Position numbers and translations under genes: made by a program
Source of the DNA: Lunularia cruciata
Lineage: Eukaryota; Streptophyta; Marchantiopsida; Lunulariales; Lunulariaceae
DNA length: 64,000 bases
Assembly (NCBI GenBank): GCA_948567375.1
Contig: OX419757.1
Span: 36,952,001 to 37,016,000, forward strand
Direction: 5' to 3'
Shown here: positions 44,903 to 53,979 of the stretch, in pieces
Layout: every line of letters begins with the position of its first letter
How positions within the stretch are numbered: position 1 is the first letter of the stretch
The notes under the pieces: model-generated
Seen by the model: the letters and a program-made list of their open reading frames with translations, nothing else
Databases searched by the model: none
What the model was told of the DNA's origin: nothing

Positions 44903-47900
44903 ATGGGGAAACTTCCGGTTTTCTTTGGCAAGGATGGAGAAGATGTGGAGGCCTTTGTGAGAGACTTCAAGAGAGCTTGCATAGGAAACAATGAGAGGAG
45001 GAAGAATGAGTGGGCCTCATTATTACCAGATTTCTTTGAGGATGCAGCACTTACATGGTATGAGTCAGAATACCAAAAGAGAGAGAGGAGAGATGGGGAA
45101 GAGGAGTCTTGGGAGACTTTGACTTCAGCACTCATTGAGAACTTTCTTCCTGATGAGAGTTATGAGAGATTGATGAGTGAGGTTACATTTCTCAAGCAAG
45201 GAGATGGAGAGAAAGTGAGGGTCTATGTGGAAAGAGTGGAAAAGTTGGAGTCCAGATTTCGCATAGTGTTGAGGAAGGGTGGGGATGATGTGGAGACTAC
45301 AATGATTGGCATAGGGGCCATGCTCACCAAGAATTTTGTGGGAGGATTGAGACCACAAATTAGAAGCAAGGTGAGATATGAGAAACCTTCTTCCAAGGTT
45401 GAAGCTATCAAGATCGCAATTCGTATGGAGGAGAGTTTGGAAGGGGATGAGAGTGATTTGGTGGTGAAGGAGGTTGTGCATCCTCCTCAAGGCTACAAGT
45501 ATGGTGGAACTTCTGATACTTTGGTGACAAGGGTTGCACCACAAGTAGTAGTTGCTCCAGTTCTTGCACCTCCACCAAAAGATCCACTCCAAACCATCAC
45601 AGAACAACTTGCGGATCTCAAGATCAATGTGGTGCAATTATGGGAGAAGAGAGAGGTGGATCAGAATGTAGGGAGAGGGCCTAGGAGTTATGGAAACCAT
45701 CCATATAGAGGAGGCCAACCAGCCAACAATTTCAATGATAGAAATTGTTTTGGTTGTGGGGGAAGAGGCCATATCCAAAGGAATTGCCCAAATTCCACTT
45801 ACCATGGAGGAAGGGGTTATGAGGGAGCCAATAGAGGGAAAGAGGGAGGTAGTGAAACCCAAGTGGCTCCTAATCCCAACAAAGGTAAGGGGATAGCATC
45901 CATAGATGTGGTTGAGAGCAAGTATGAGAAGGGAGAGTGCTCAAACTCCAAGGGTCCTAATTTGGAGCTTTTGGCACAAGAGAAGAAGAGAGCTCGTTTT
46001 GCAGAGGATGTTCACTCTTCTCAAGGATTTACTTCAAGCAAGGATACTCCTATGTCTACTAGGAGCACTCGCACCTCAACACCATCAACAACAAAGACTC
46101 CAAGGAAGAAGTTGGGGATGGAGGACTTCTTGATCTCCAAGCAAAAATGGAACTACAATGTGTTGGAGGATGTTGGTAGTCACAAGGCTAACATCACAGT
46201 GGGCCAATTAATTGCTTTGAACCCTACCTTGAGAAAGGAGCTTAGAGGTGGTTTGAGTTCTACAAGGAGCAAGAAGAAGAAGAAGGCAAAAGTTCCAATA
46301 TCAATGGGGGTGGTGGATGCCAAGCCAGCACCATGGGAAGCTTGTGAATATGCCTCCAAGATTGATGTGAGAGTGAATGGTCACAACATCAAGGATGCAT
46401 TGGTTGATGGAGGATCAGCAGTGAATGCCATGTCAGAAAGGTTGATGAAGAAGTTGGGTATGATACCCTCAAGAGCTTCAACATTTGTGGTGAGCATGGC
46501 AAACAAGCAACAAGTTCGACCAGTAGGAGTGATGGATAAGGTGGTAGTTTCAGTTATGGGAGTTCAAAATCTCATGACTTTCCAAGTCTTGAAGGATTCA
46601 AGCTATGACTTACTTCTTGGGAGGCCATGGTTGAGAGCAGCACGCACAACTGATCGATGGCACAAAGGGTACTTAAGGATTGGGCCATCAAACGATAGAG
46701 TCACTGTTCCTGTGACTAACACCACCAACACTTCACATTCAGATACCCCATCTTCTGATTATTGGGAATCTGATTCTGAAGGAGGAGCTTCAGGTGTGGA
46801 CACAAGCATGGAAGAGGAGACTTCCACGGAGGAGGATGAATCTGAATCTGATTCAGATGTGTATCCTTTGTGTGCTATGGATTTTGCACCTAAGCCAGAG
46901 GTTTTGAAGGACCCAGATAAATCACCATTGACACTTGAGGAGGTAGAGAGAAGGTTATCTACCCTCAAGTATGGCCCAAATGTTACCAAGGAGGAGAAGG
47001 TGAGATTTGAGGAGATTTTCCGCAAGTTCATCCATGTGTTTGCTTTTAGTTACAAGGATTTGAAGGAAGTCACCTTGGAGGAGCACAAGATAGAGGTGGA
47101 GTCACATGCAAGACCAATCCGCCAAAAGCAACGTCGCATTAGCCCACCAATATCTTTGGTTGTGAAGGAGGAGATTGATAAGCTCAAGGAGGCTGGATTT
47201 ATCTTTGAGGTGGAGAATTCAGAATGGGTGTCTCCAATTGTCATTGTGAAGAAAAAGAATGGCAAGCTTCGGGTATGTGTGGATTACAAGAAGCTCAATG
47301 CTGTTACCAAGAAGGACTACTACCCATTGCCATTCATTGATGAGATCTTGGAGGAGGTTGCAGGTCATGAGAGGTACAGTTTTGGAGATGGTTATAGTGG
47401 ATATAACCAAATCAAGATTGCACCAGAGCATCAACAACTCACCACATTCACCACACCTTGGGGAACTTACGCTTTCAAGGTCATGCCTTTTGGGCTTTGC
47501 AATGCTCCAGCCACATTCCAACGGTTCATGAACAAGGTATTTGAACCTTTCATTGGGAAATTTGTGAGAGATTTCATTGATGACTTTTGTGTCTATGGGA
47601 GCAAGGAGGAGCACTTTGAGCACCTAATCAAAGTCTTGCAACGCTTGGATGAGGCAAATGCATCACTCAACCCAGAGAAGTGCATTTTTGGATGTGAAGA
47701 AGGTCTACTTTTGGGGCACATCATCTCCAAGGATGGAATAGCAGTTGATCCTGAGAAGGTGAGGAAAATCTCAGACCTTCCATTCCCTTCAAGCTTGACA
47801 AAGTTACGCCAATTCTTGGGAATGGTTGGGTACTATAGGAGGTTCATCTTCTCATTTTCCAACAAGGCTTATGCATTGACCATCTACATGAAGAAGGGTG

Positions 47901-49729
47901 TAGATTACATGGTGATTTTGGAAGACAAGGAGGCTCTCAAAGCTTTTGAGGAGCTCAAGCAATCCCTTGTTGTAGCTCCAATTCTTGCTAAACCTGATTG
48001 GAGTAAGCCTTTCATCCTCTACACTGATGCTTCTAATGTAGCTATAGGATGCACTCTTAGTCAATTAGACCAAGATGGGCATGATCATCCAATAGCTTAT
48101 GCTAGTAGGCAGATGGTTTCAGCAGAGAAGAACTACTCTGTCACAGAGAGAGAAGGGTTGGCAATGATCTTTGGTCTCAAGAAGTTTAGACACTACTTGA
48201 TTGGAGGGAAAGCCACAATTGTCACGGATCACAAGGCTTTGAAGTACATCTTCAACAAGCCTAATGTTGAAGGGAGACTAGCAAGGTGGATGATACTCTT
48301 GTCTGAGTATGACTACACAATTGAGGATAGGCCAGGAAAGAAACATGCAAATGCTGATTTGTTATCTAGAGCCTATGATCATGATGGAGATGAGCCAGTA
48401 GATGATTCCTTCCCGGATGAGGAGCTCATGACAATCTCAGTCACTCAAGAGATTCCAATGGAGTACAAGGAGATTGTGGATTTTGTGACAAGAGGTAACT
48501 ATCCAGAAGGGATGCATGCTAGGGAGAGGAAGGCCCTTGCAGCAAGATCTAGACCTTACACAATGGTGGAGGATATTCTTTTTCACCAAGGAGCAGATGG
48601 TCTACTTCGAAGAGCAGTGGGTAAGGAAGAGTCTATCCTACTCATAAAGGAGTTTCATGAAGGTTTAGTATGTGGAGGACACTTTGCAGGAAAGGTGACT
48701 GCTTTCAAGATTCTAGATGCAGGTTACCATTGGAGAGGGATTTTCAAGGATTGTCTTGATTATTGCAAAACTTGTCATGTTTGTCAAGCTTTTGCTAGAA
48801 AGTCTACATCCACTCCACCACTTAGATCAATTCCATTGCTAGGACCTTTTGAGAAGTGGGGAATTGATTTTGTAGGACCTCTCAATAGAACCCCAAGGAA
48901 CAATCGGTACATTGTGGTAGTTACTGATTACCTTACCAAGTGGGTTGAGGCTAGACCATTGAGGGACAAGAATGAAGATGAAGTGGGTAGATTTCTTTAT
49001 GAACGCATTATCACTAGGTTTGGATGCCCTTTGGAGTTGGTTTCAAATAGAGGAGGAGAGTTTACAGGAAGCATTACTACAGCCATGCTACGACATTTCT
49101 CTATCACACATAGAGTAACTACATCCTATAAGCCAAATTCCAATGGCTTGGCAGAGAGAACCAATCAGACCTTGTGCATGATGTTGGCCAAAGATGCAGA
49201 AATGGAGGGGGCTAAACATCATTGGGACAAGAGGATTCATGCAGTTTTGTGGGAGTATAGGACAACCATGAAGACTTCCACTGGATATTCTCCATTCCAA
49301 TTGGTGTATGGTATTGAGTCTACCTTACCTATTCACTTTGATCTTCCTACCTTCCAAAGCATTCATAGGAGATTGAAGAAAGCACAAGGAAGTGATGCAG
49401 GGAAGTCAAGGAAGGATCAACTCATGGAGTTGGAAGAGGCAAGAGCAGTTGCTATGGTTCGAGTGGAGCAAGCCCAAAGGAAACAAAAGGAGAGCTATGA
49501 CAAGAGGCAAGGCAAGAAGAAGGTGGAGCCTTTCAAAGAAGGTGATTGGGTAATGTTGTTTGATTCCATTCGATTCAAGAGAGTGCAAAAGAAGTTTTTG
49601 CCTAAGTACTTTGGACCTTTCATAGTAGAGAAGGTGTGGGGCAATTACACCTATGATCTCAAGGAGTTGGGAGGAAGACACTTTGATAGGATTAACCATG
49701 ATAAGTTGAAGATGTACCATAGAAGGTAG
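44903..49729 (+). CDS. E5 gag-pol polyprotein (1608 aa), integrase Asp changed to Asn
   Basis: One uninterrupted frame. Gag core with AALTWYESEY (about 48-63). Zinc knuckle CFGCGGRGHIQRNC (about 282-295). Protease with ALVDGGSAVN (Asp about 502). RT with KLRVCVDYKKLNA, DGYSGYNQI and FIDD (about 891-894). RNase H with LYTDAS (Asp 1042), EREGLA and TDHKAL. Integrase HHCC zinc finger ending CKTCHVCQ, then a catalytic core with D1322 (GIDFVGP), N1382 (SNRGGEF) and E1418 (LAERTNQ). The spacing is the usual D-59-x-35-E, but the second catalytic Asp is Asn (codon AAT, 49046-49048). No chromodomain follows. All other motifs look intact. This copy should make particles and cDNA, but its integrase should be inactive. 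Confidence 0.95.
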   Translation: MGKLPVFFGKDGEDVEAFVRDFKRACIGNNERRKNEWASLLPDFFEDAALTWYESEYQKRERRDGEEESWETLTSALIENFLPDESYERLMSEVTFLKQGDGEKVRVYVERVEKLESRFRIVLRKGGDDVETTMIGIGAMLTKNFVGGLRPQIRSKVRYEKPSSKVEAIKIAIRMEESLEGDESDLVVKEVVHPPQGYKYGGTSDTLVTRVAPQVVVAPVLAPPPKDPLQTITEQLADLKINVVQLWEKREVDQNVGRGPRSYGNHPYRGGQPANNFNDRNCFGCGGRGHIQRNCPNSTYHGGRGYEGANRGKEGGSETQVAPNPNKGKGIASIDVVESKYEKGECSNSKGPNLELLAQEKKRARFAEDVHSSQGFTSSKDTPMSTRSTRTSTPSTTKTPRKKLGMEDFLISKQKWNYNVLEDVGSHKANITVGQLIALNPTLRKELRGGLSSTRSKKKKKAKVPISMGVVDAKPAPWEACEYASKIDVRVNGHNIKDALVDGGSAVNAMSERLMKKLGMIPSRASTFVVSMANKQQVRPVGVMDKVVVSVMGVQNLMTFQVLKDSSYDLLLGRPWLRAARTTDRWHKGYLRIGPSNDRVTVPVTNTTNTSHSDTPSSDYWESDSEGGASGVDTSMEEETSTEEDESESDSDVYPLCAMDFAPKPEVLKDPDKSPLTLEEVERRLSTLKYGPNVTKEEKVRFEEIFRKFIHVFAFSYKDLKEVTLEEHKIEVESHARPIRQKQRRISPPISLVVKEEIDKLKEAGFIFEVENSEWVSPIVIVKKKNGKLRVCVDYKKLNAVTKKDYYPLPFIDEILEEVAGHERYSFGDGYSGYNQIKIAPEHQQLTTFTTPWGTYAFKVMPFGLCNAPATFQRFMNKVFEPFIGKFVRDFIDDFCVYGSKEEHFEHLIKVLQRLDEANASLNPEKCIFGCEEGLLLGHIISKDGIAVDPEKVRKISDLPFPSSLTKLRQFLGMVGYYRRFIFSFSNKAYALTIYMKKGVDYMVILEDKEALKAFEELKQSLVVAPILAKPDWSKPFILYTDASNVAIGCTLSQLDQDGHDHPIAYASRQMVSAEKNYSVTEREGLAMIFGLKKFRHYLIGGKATIVTDHKALKYIFNKPNVEGRLARWMILLSEYDYTIEDRPGKKHANADLLSRAYDHDGDEPVDDSFPDEELMTISVTQEIPMEYKEIVDFVTRGNYPEGMHARERKALAARSRPYTMVEDILFHQGADGLLRRAVGKEESILLIKEFHEGLVCGGHFAGKVTAFKILDAGYHWRGIFKDCLDYCKTCHVCQAFARKSTSTPPLRSIPLLGPFEKWGIDFVGPLNRTPRNNRYIVVVTDYLTKWVEARPLRDKNEDEVGRFLYERIITRFGCPLELVSNRGGEFTGSITTAMLRHFSITHRVTTSYKPNSNGLAERTNQTLCMMLAKDAEMEGAKHHWDKRIHAVLWEYRTTMKTSTGYSPFQLVYGIESTLPIHFDLPTFQSIHRRLKKAQGSDAGKSRKDQLMELEEARAVAMVRVEQAQRKQKESYDKRQGKKKVEPFKEGDWVMLFDSIRFKRVQKKFLPKYFGPFIVEKVWGNYTYDLKELGGRHFDRINHDKLKMYHRR

Positions 49730-49736
49730 AGAGACG

Positions 49737-49758
49737 TTCACTTTGAGGACAAAGTGAA
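49737..49758 (+). other. Perfect 9-bp hairpin after gag-pol stop
   Basis: TTCACTTTG and CAAAGTGAA pair perfectly around an AGGA loop. It lies 7 bases after the stop codon and 7 bases before the purine tract. Similar GAGGAC-centred hairpins occur at this place in other plant Ty3/gypsy elements (from memory). Confidence 0.8.
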
Positions 49759-49764
49759 AACTTA

Positions 49765-49777
49765 GTCCGGGGGTAAA
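49765..49777 (+). other. E5 polypurine tract
   Basis: GTCCGGGGGTAAA directly abuts the 3' LTR start (TGTAAC at 49778), the position for plus-strand DNA priming. Confidence 0.8.
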
Positions 49778-50456
49778 TGTAACACCCATTTGTGCATGTG
49801 TGTGGTATTGTGATATTTAGCTTGGTATTACAAGTACTTAAGAGATATTATTTATATAGAGATAAAGGATGGTTCTATATTAGTCATGGTTAGCTAAAGT
49901 TAGTCATAGCTAAGATAGATGGGACCTTACTTTAGAGGAAGTAGAAAAGATGAGCACCACTATTTTGGATTTTAGTGTGTTGACTTGGTATTATTCCTAG
50001 GTGTTTGGCTTTGGGGAAAGAGTTGAGAACTCTTGGGCCCGCAAGCCTTTTTGTTTTGGATTCTTCTTTAGTCCAAGGATAGCCCATGTGAAGGAATCCT
50101 TGCTTTAGTGGTTGGGTCAAGATAAGGGGAATATGCCCATGTGAATGGATATTCCTTTCTACTTTTTGACTTTACTTGACTTTTAGTCTAGTAACTTGAG
50201 TTACTACGGTAATTAGTAACTTTGGTACGTAACTATTTCACAAGTATATAAACAAGGAGTGAGGAGGTACTCATCATCCTTTCATTTGCAACTATCTCTC
50301 TCTCATTGAGTTCTCTAGTGAGCAATGTCTTGAGTCTTGGAGTGTTAGCCTTGGAGGAGTATGATGGAGTTGGGATTCCTTGCCTTCTTAGTCCATGGTG
50401 TGCTACCATAATAGCCATCAGAGGTTCATCCTGAGTGAGAGACAGGCCGGCTCACA
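49778..50456 (+). repeat. E5 3' LTR (679 bp)
   Basis: It is identical to the 5' LTR except at two sites (a T/G difference in the AAGGAGTGAG.AGGTAC stretch and a C/T difference in CATGGTG.GCTACC). Confidence 0.95.
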
Positions 50457-51640
50457 GATCATGTGAGAGTTGCCAACGGAACAAGGCCAACAACCAGAAG
50501 CCGAGTGGACTCCTTCAACCACTCGCCATTCCATCCGCTCGATGGGAGCATGTGAGCTTGGATCTCATCACATCCTTGCCAAAGACAAAACAAGGACACA
50601 CGGCAATTGTGGTGTTTGTGGATAAGCTTAGTAAGCAAATCCACTTGGCACCAACCTGTGATACCGTGGATGCTCCAACCTTAGCACAAATCTACTTCGA
50701 CAATGTCTTCAAGCATCATGGGATGCCACGTGTACTCATCTCCGACCGTGATCCTCGATTTACCGGGAAGTTTTGGCAAGCACTCTTCTAGATACTCGGC
50801 ACCAAGCTTGCTTTGTCCACGGCCTATCATCCTCAAACTGATGGACAAACCGAATGCGCCAATCGAACATTGGAGGATATGTTGCGGGCCTTTGTCAATG
50901 TCCACCATACCAACTAGGATGAATGTCTTGCAGCTGCAAAATTTGCCTACAACAATTCCAAACAGGCAAGCACTGGATTTTCTCCCTTCTTTCTCAATTT
51001 TGGCCAAGATCCGCTTGTTCCAGATTCTCTTCTTGCTCCCCCTCCCTCTCAGGTTCCTCATACTTCTACATTCTTGACCACTATATCCCAATCTCTCCAA
51101 CAAGCCAAATCTCACCTCCTTGTTGCTCAGAATCGCCAAAAACAATATGCAGACCATCATCGTCGTGATCTCACCTTTGAAGTTGGTGATAAAGTCATGC
51201 TATCCTCTAGTAACCTCCCTCTCCCACTTGATACCCAAGTTCGTAAACTTGCTCCTAATTGGATAGGACCCTTTGATATCACTCACATTATCTCTCCTGT
51301 TGCTTATCGTCTTGCCTTACCTTGTCACATGCGTATCCATCCTGTCTTTCATATTTCCAAGTTGAAACCCTTTGTTCCTAACCCTTCTTCCTTTTCCTCT
51401 CGAGTCCAACCTCCCCCTCTTCCTGTCCCTATCAATGATCATGAGGAGTACAAAGTTGACCGTATCCTTGCGCGTCGCCATATTCAACGAGGCCGTCACC
51501 AACATACGGAGTACAAGGTCCTTTGGAAAGGGTATCCCCTTCATGATGCTACATGGGAACCTCTTTCTCACCTCCAGAATGCACAGATGGCCATCAAGGA
51601 ATTCGAAGCTTCACTGGCGACGAGGACGTCACCAACTAGC

Positions 51641-51652
51641 AGCGGGGGAATA
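51641..51652 (+). other. E4 polypurine tract
   Basis: AGCGGGGGAATA directly abuts the E4 3' LTR. It is read as codons within the pol frame, which continues into the LTR. Confidence 0.82.
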
Positions 51653-52075
51653 TGTAACAATATGGAGTTTAGTGACGAAGTTAGTTGAGCTTACGAAGTA
51701 GAGAATAAGACAAAATAGCCTAGAATATTCTAGAAGCATCTAAGAAGCTTCTTAGGAAGCTTCCTAACTAGTTAACTTGCGCCCTAAGCAGGTAGCTTCT
51801 AGAAGGAAGCTTCTAGAAGCTTCTAACTAGCTTAGCTTGCACGCCAAGTAGGCGGCTTCTAGAAGGAAGCTTCTTGAGAAGCTTCCTAGTTAACTTGGCT
51901 TGCACTCCAAGAAAGCGGCTCAAGGAAGCTTCTTGAGAAGCTTCAAGGGACTTGTATGATACCTATAAATACCAAGGCCGAAGCTCATGCTAGGCATTCG
52001 GAGTTTTCCCTCATTCAAGTGTCCCAATGTGAATTTCCATTCTCCTATTTCTCTCCTCGGTTTTGGTCTTTTACA
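51653..52075 (+). repeat. E4 3' LTR (423 bp)
   Basis: It is the same length as the 5' LTR with two differences: A/G in the AAGCTTCTTA/G stretch and C/T near the end in GGTTT.GGTC. It carries the same heat-shock-like array (51722-51944) and TATA box (51964-51971). Confidence 0.95.
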
Positions 52076-52080
52076 GTAGA

Positions 52081-53560
52081 GGTGTCATTATAAACCTCAT
52101 ACACTCCAAATACTCCTTTCCAATCTTCAATATAATAGAATGTGAGGTATGAAATGCAAAACCCTTTCTACCATCCGCCATCATCAATTTACTTCCAATT
52201 ACTAGCTTGATAGGAATATATAATTCCTCTACTAATTGCATGCACATGCAATTCTCTAAACTTCTAAAATCAACCAAAATCCTACAACCGCAATTAGATA
52301 TCATACTTTGCAAGTGAAACAAACTTGCATAGATCAAACCTTTGATCCCATTTGAACTAATCAAGTTCCCAATAAGTGGCTCAAAATCTCCTATTAGGAT
52401 TCATTGTTTGCTTGATCAATGTGCTCCACAAACTCCATCTAGGAAATTTGTCAAGGTTGTCCATTCCTAAGTGAACATTCAGCAATGTGATGTCCAACTT
52501 GGCAATAATAAAAACAACCACCAATTTGTTGCAATCATTCTCTATCCCCTATACCAAGTGATCTCCATTGGACAACATCAATATATTTTAGTGCCGGTTC
52601 CTCCACTTGTATGTAGTGTACTGGTAGGTTTTGTGTAGGTTGAGGTCGAGATCATGTTGTCGCAACCAAGGCATCAAAGAGCTCAACCAAATGAATGGCT
52701 TCTTCCACATTTTTGGCTTTTGCATGGTCACCTCTAATTTGGTTTGTAACTTCAAGCCCCTCACAAATCAATCTAGAATTTCACCTTCTTGTATATTTGG
52801 AATGTGCATGATGATGTTTTGGAATTGCGTGATGTAACTCCTTATAGAGCCAATTTGCTTCAACTTTGCTAAACTATCTTGTGTAGCTCATATGGCATTT
52901 ATTGCTTAAAATCAACCAAATATTACATTCTTGGATTCTACACACATCAAGATTGGTGCAACAATTTTTTGTTTATCTTGCTCCACGCAGAATTGCCACC
53001 AAAGTTTTGCCATCCAATTGGCTAGAAGCCAAGAGAATTTGTTTCCGTTCATCTTGAAGATTAGTAGCTTCAAAGTAACATTCATTATAAAAAAATTTTT
53101 TCTCCATTATGCTTGAGAGATTCTTACCTTCAAATACCTTGGGTTTTGGAAATTGGATTTGATCTTCTCCATCTCAAACATGTGCTCTCTCTATGTGTTC
53201 TTGTCTTTGATGGTCTTGTTCATCCAACAATTGAGTAAGATGCTTGATTTGTTGCTGCATAACAATGATAATATTGGGTATTGCTACCATGGTTATTACT
53301 CTATTTCACTTCTCCTAATTTATCTAATTTATTAACACATAGATGCAGCACATCCACTGTCTTCTATAAGTTACAATTAGAAGTATCAAGGGTTCCTCAA
53401 ACAAGATAATTGCATGCAAAAAATCCAGCTAAAGCGTGTGGTGATGAATTGTGTGAAACAATGCTTGGGTAGTACATGGACACAAAAATCCCAATAGTTT
53501 GGCAAAAATGGATTTGGTGGTAAATAAACTCCATCCATCCTATTCTTGCTCTAATACTAA
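52081..53560 (-). pseudogene. E3 protease and gag remnants
   Basis: E3 resumes directly after E4 with the rest of the protease-gag junction. Recognisable pieces are the protease start (52364-52071 frame), a degenerate zinc-knuckle region near 52500, gag core around 52640-53300, and the ATG region near 53290. A decayed primer-binding complement, GCTCTAATACTAA, at 53548-53560 abuts the 5' LTR. Frames are heavily broken. The slippery heptamer is mutated here (GCAAAC). Confidence 0.85.
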
Positions 53561-53974
53561 TATAAAAGATCAAGATCAAAGAGAGAAGTAGGAGAATAGA
53601 AGATCATACTGGAACACTTGAATGTAAGTAAACTCCAAATGCCTAGCATGAGCTTTGGTTTTGGTATTTATAAGGAACATACAAGGCTCTTGAGAAGCTT
53701 CTCAAGAAGCTTCTTTGAATCACTTTCTTGGATTGCAAGCCAAGTTAACAAGAAGCTTCTTAAGAAGCTTCCTTCTAGAAATTGTCTACTTGGCTTGCAA
53801 GCTAAGCTAGTTGGAAGCTTCTAGAAGCTTCCTTCTAGAAGCTATTTACTTGGGATGCATGCTAAGGTAGCCAAGAAGCTTTCTAGATACTTCTAGAATA
53901 TTCTAGGCTAATTTTACCTATTCACTACTTTGTTAGTCCTAACTAACTGCATCATCAAATTCCATATTGTTACA
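53561..53974 (-). repeat. E3 5' LTR (414 bp)
   Basis: It starts TATAAAAGATC on the plus strand (from TGTAAAAGACC) and ends CCATATTGTTACA. It is clearly more diverged from its partner at 36253-36688 than the E4 LTRs are from each other. Confidence 0.9.
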
Positions 53975-53979
53975 AAAGA

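Larger units (their letters stand above)
42655..50456 (+). mobile_element. E5: very young non-chromodomain Ty3/gypsy element with open gag-pol
   Basis: The 679-bp LTRs (42655-43333 and 49778-50456) differ at only two sites. A 4-bp target duplication GATC flanks the element (42651-42654, 50457-50460), and E4 integrase is continuous across it. The element is 7802 bp. Its order is LTR, Asp-tRNA-like primer-binding site, a 1.57-kb leader with three small ORFs, a single uninterrupted gag-pol of 1608 codons, a hairpin, a purine tract and LTR. The RT has the DGYSGYNQI and FIDDFC motifs of the non-chromovirus (TAT/Athila-like) branch, and no chromodomain follows integrase. Confidence 0.95.
40207..51688 (+). 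pseudogene. E4 pol: protease, RT, RNase H, integrase, chromodomain (interrupted by E5)
   Basis: Exons of evidence, in order: protease with ILVDSGSS (about 40330); a three-copy 20-residue repeat linker (40684-40863); RT from [10 protein letters not shown] (about 40963) through CIDYRGLN to [11 protein letters not shown] (about 41505); RNase H with DFDAS, DREQLA and TDHKPLL (41950-42170); the integrase zinc finger, whose HH half ends at 42654 and whose CC half resumes at 50461 after E5; the catalytic core LDLI..SDRDPRF..TECANR (50555-50855), with D, D and E all present; and a chromodomain (about 51450-51590) with EYKVLWKGY and TWEPLSH. Breaks are a 1-base deletion near 41729 and stops at 50789 and 50915. 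The final stop (51686-51688) lies 33 bases inside the 3' LTR. Confidence 0.92.
38628..52075 (+). mobile_element. E4: recently inserted chromovirus, split by E5
   Basis: The two 423-bp LTRs (38628-39050 and 51653-52075) differ at two sites, both transitions. The target duplication GTAGA is perfect (38623-38627, 52076-52080). Without the E5 insertion the element is about 5.64 kb. It has an initiator-Met primer-binding site, gag, a -1 frameshift signal, pol ending in a chromodomain, and a purine tract. Despite its youth it carries disabling changes: a gag nonsense codon (39673-39675), a 1-base deletion near 41729, nonsense codons at 50789-50791 and 50915-50917, and the E5 insertion. It was probably mobilised in trans or mutated after insertion. 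Confidence 0.95.
36253..53974 (-). mobile_element. E3: chromovirus copy (minus) in E1 RT, host of E4
   Basis: LTRs lie at 36253-36688 and 53561-53974, with a near-perfect target duplication CAAGA/AAAGA (36248-36252, 53975-53979). E1 RT is continuous across the insertion. E3's own sequence totals about 4.3 kb because the integrase is largely deleted near 37060-37160. Its protease region is split by the recent element E4 at a GTAGA duplication. E3 is much more decayed than E4. Confidence 0.88.

Noticed and set aside
45125-45637. 170-codon minus-strand open frame
   Set aside because: Antisense shadow of the E5 gag-pol frame.
42655-50456. The 679-bp near-identical pair as a segmental duplication
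   Set aside because: The copies are bounded by TG...CA, flanked by a GATC duplication and enclose a primer-binding site, gag-pol and purine tract, so they are LTRs of one element.
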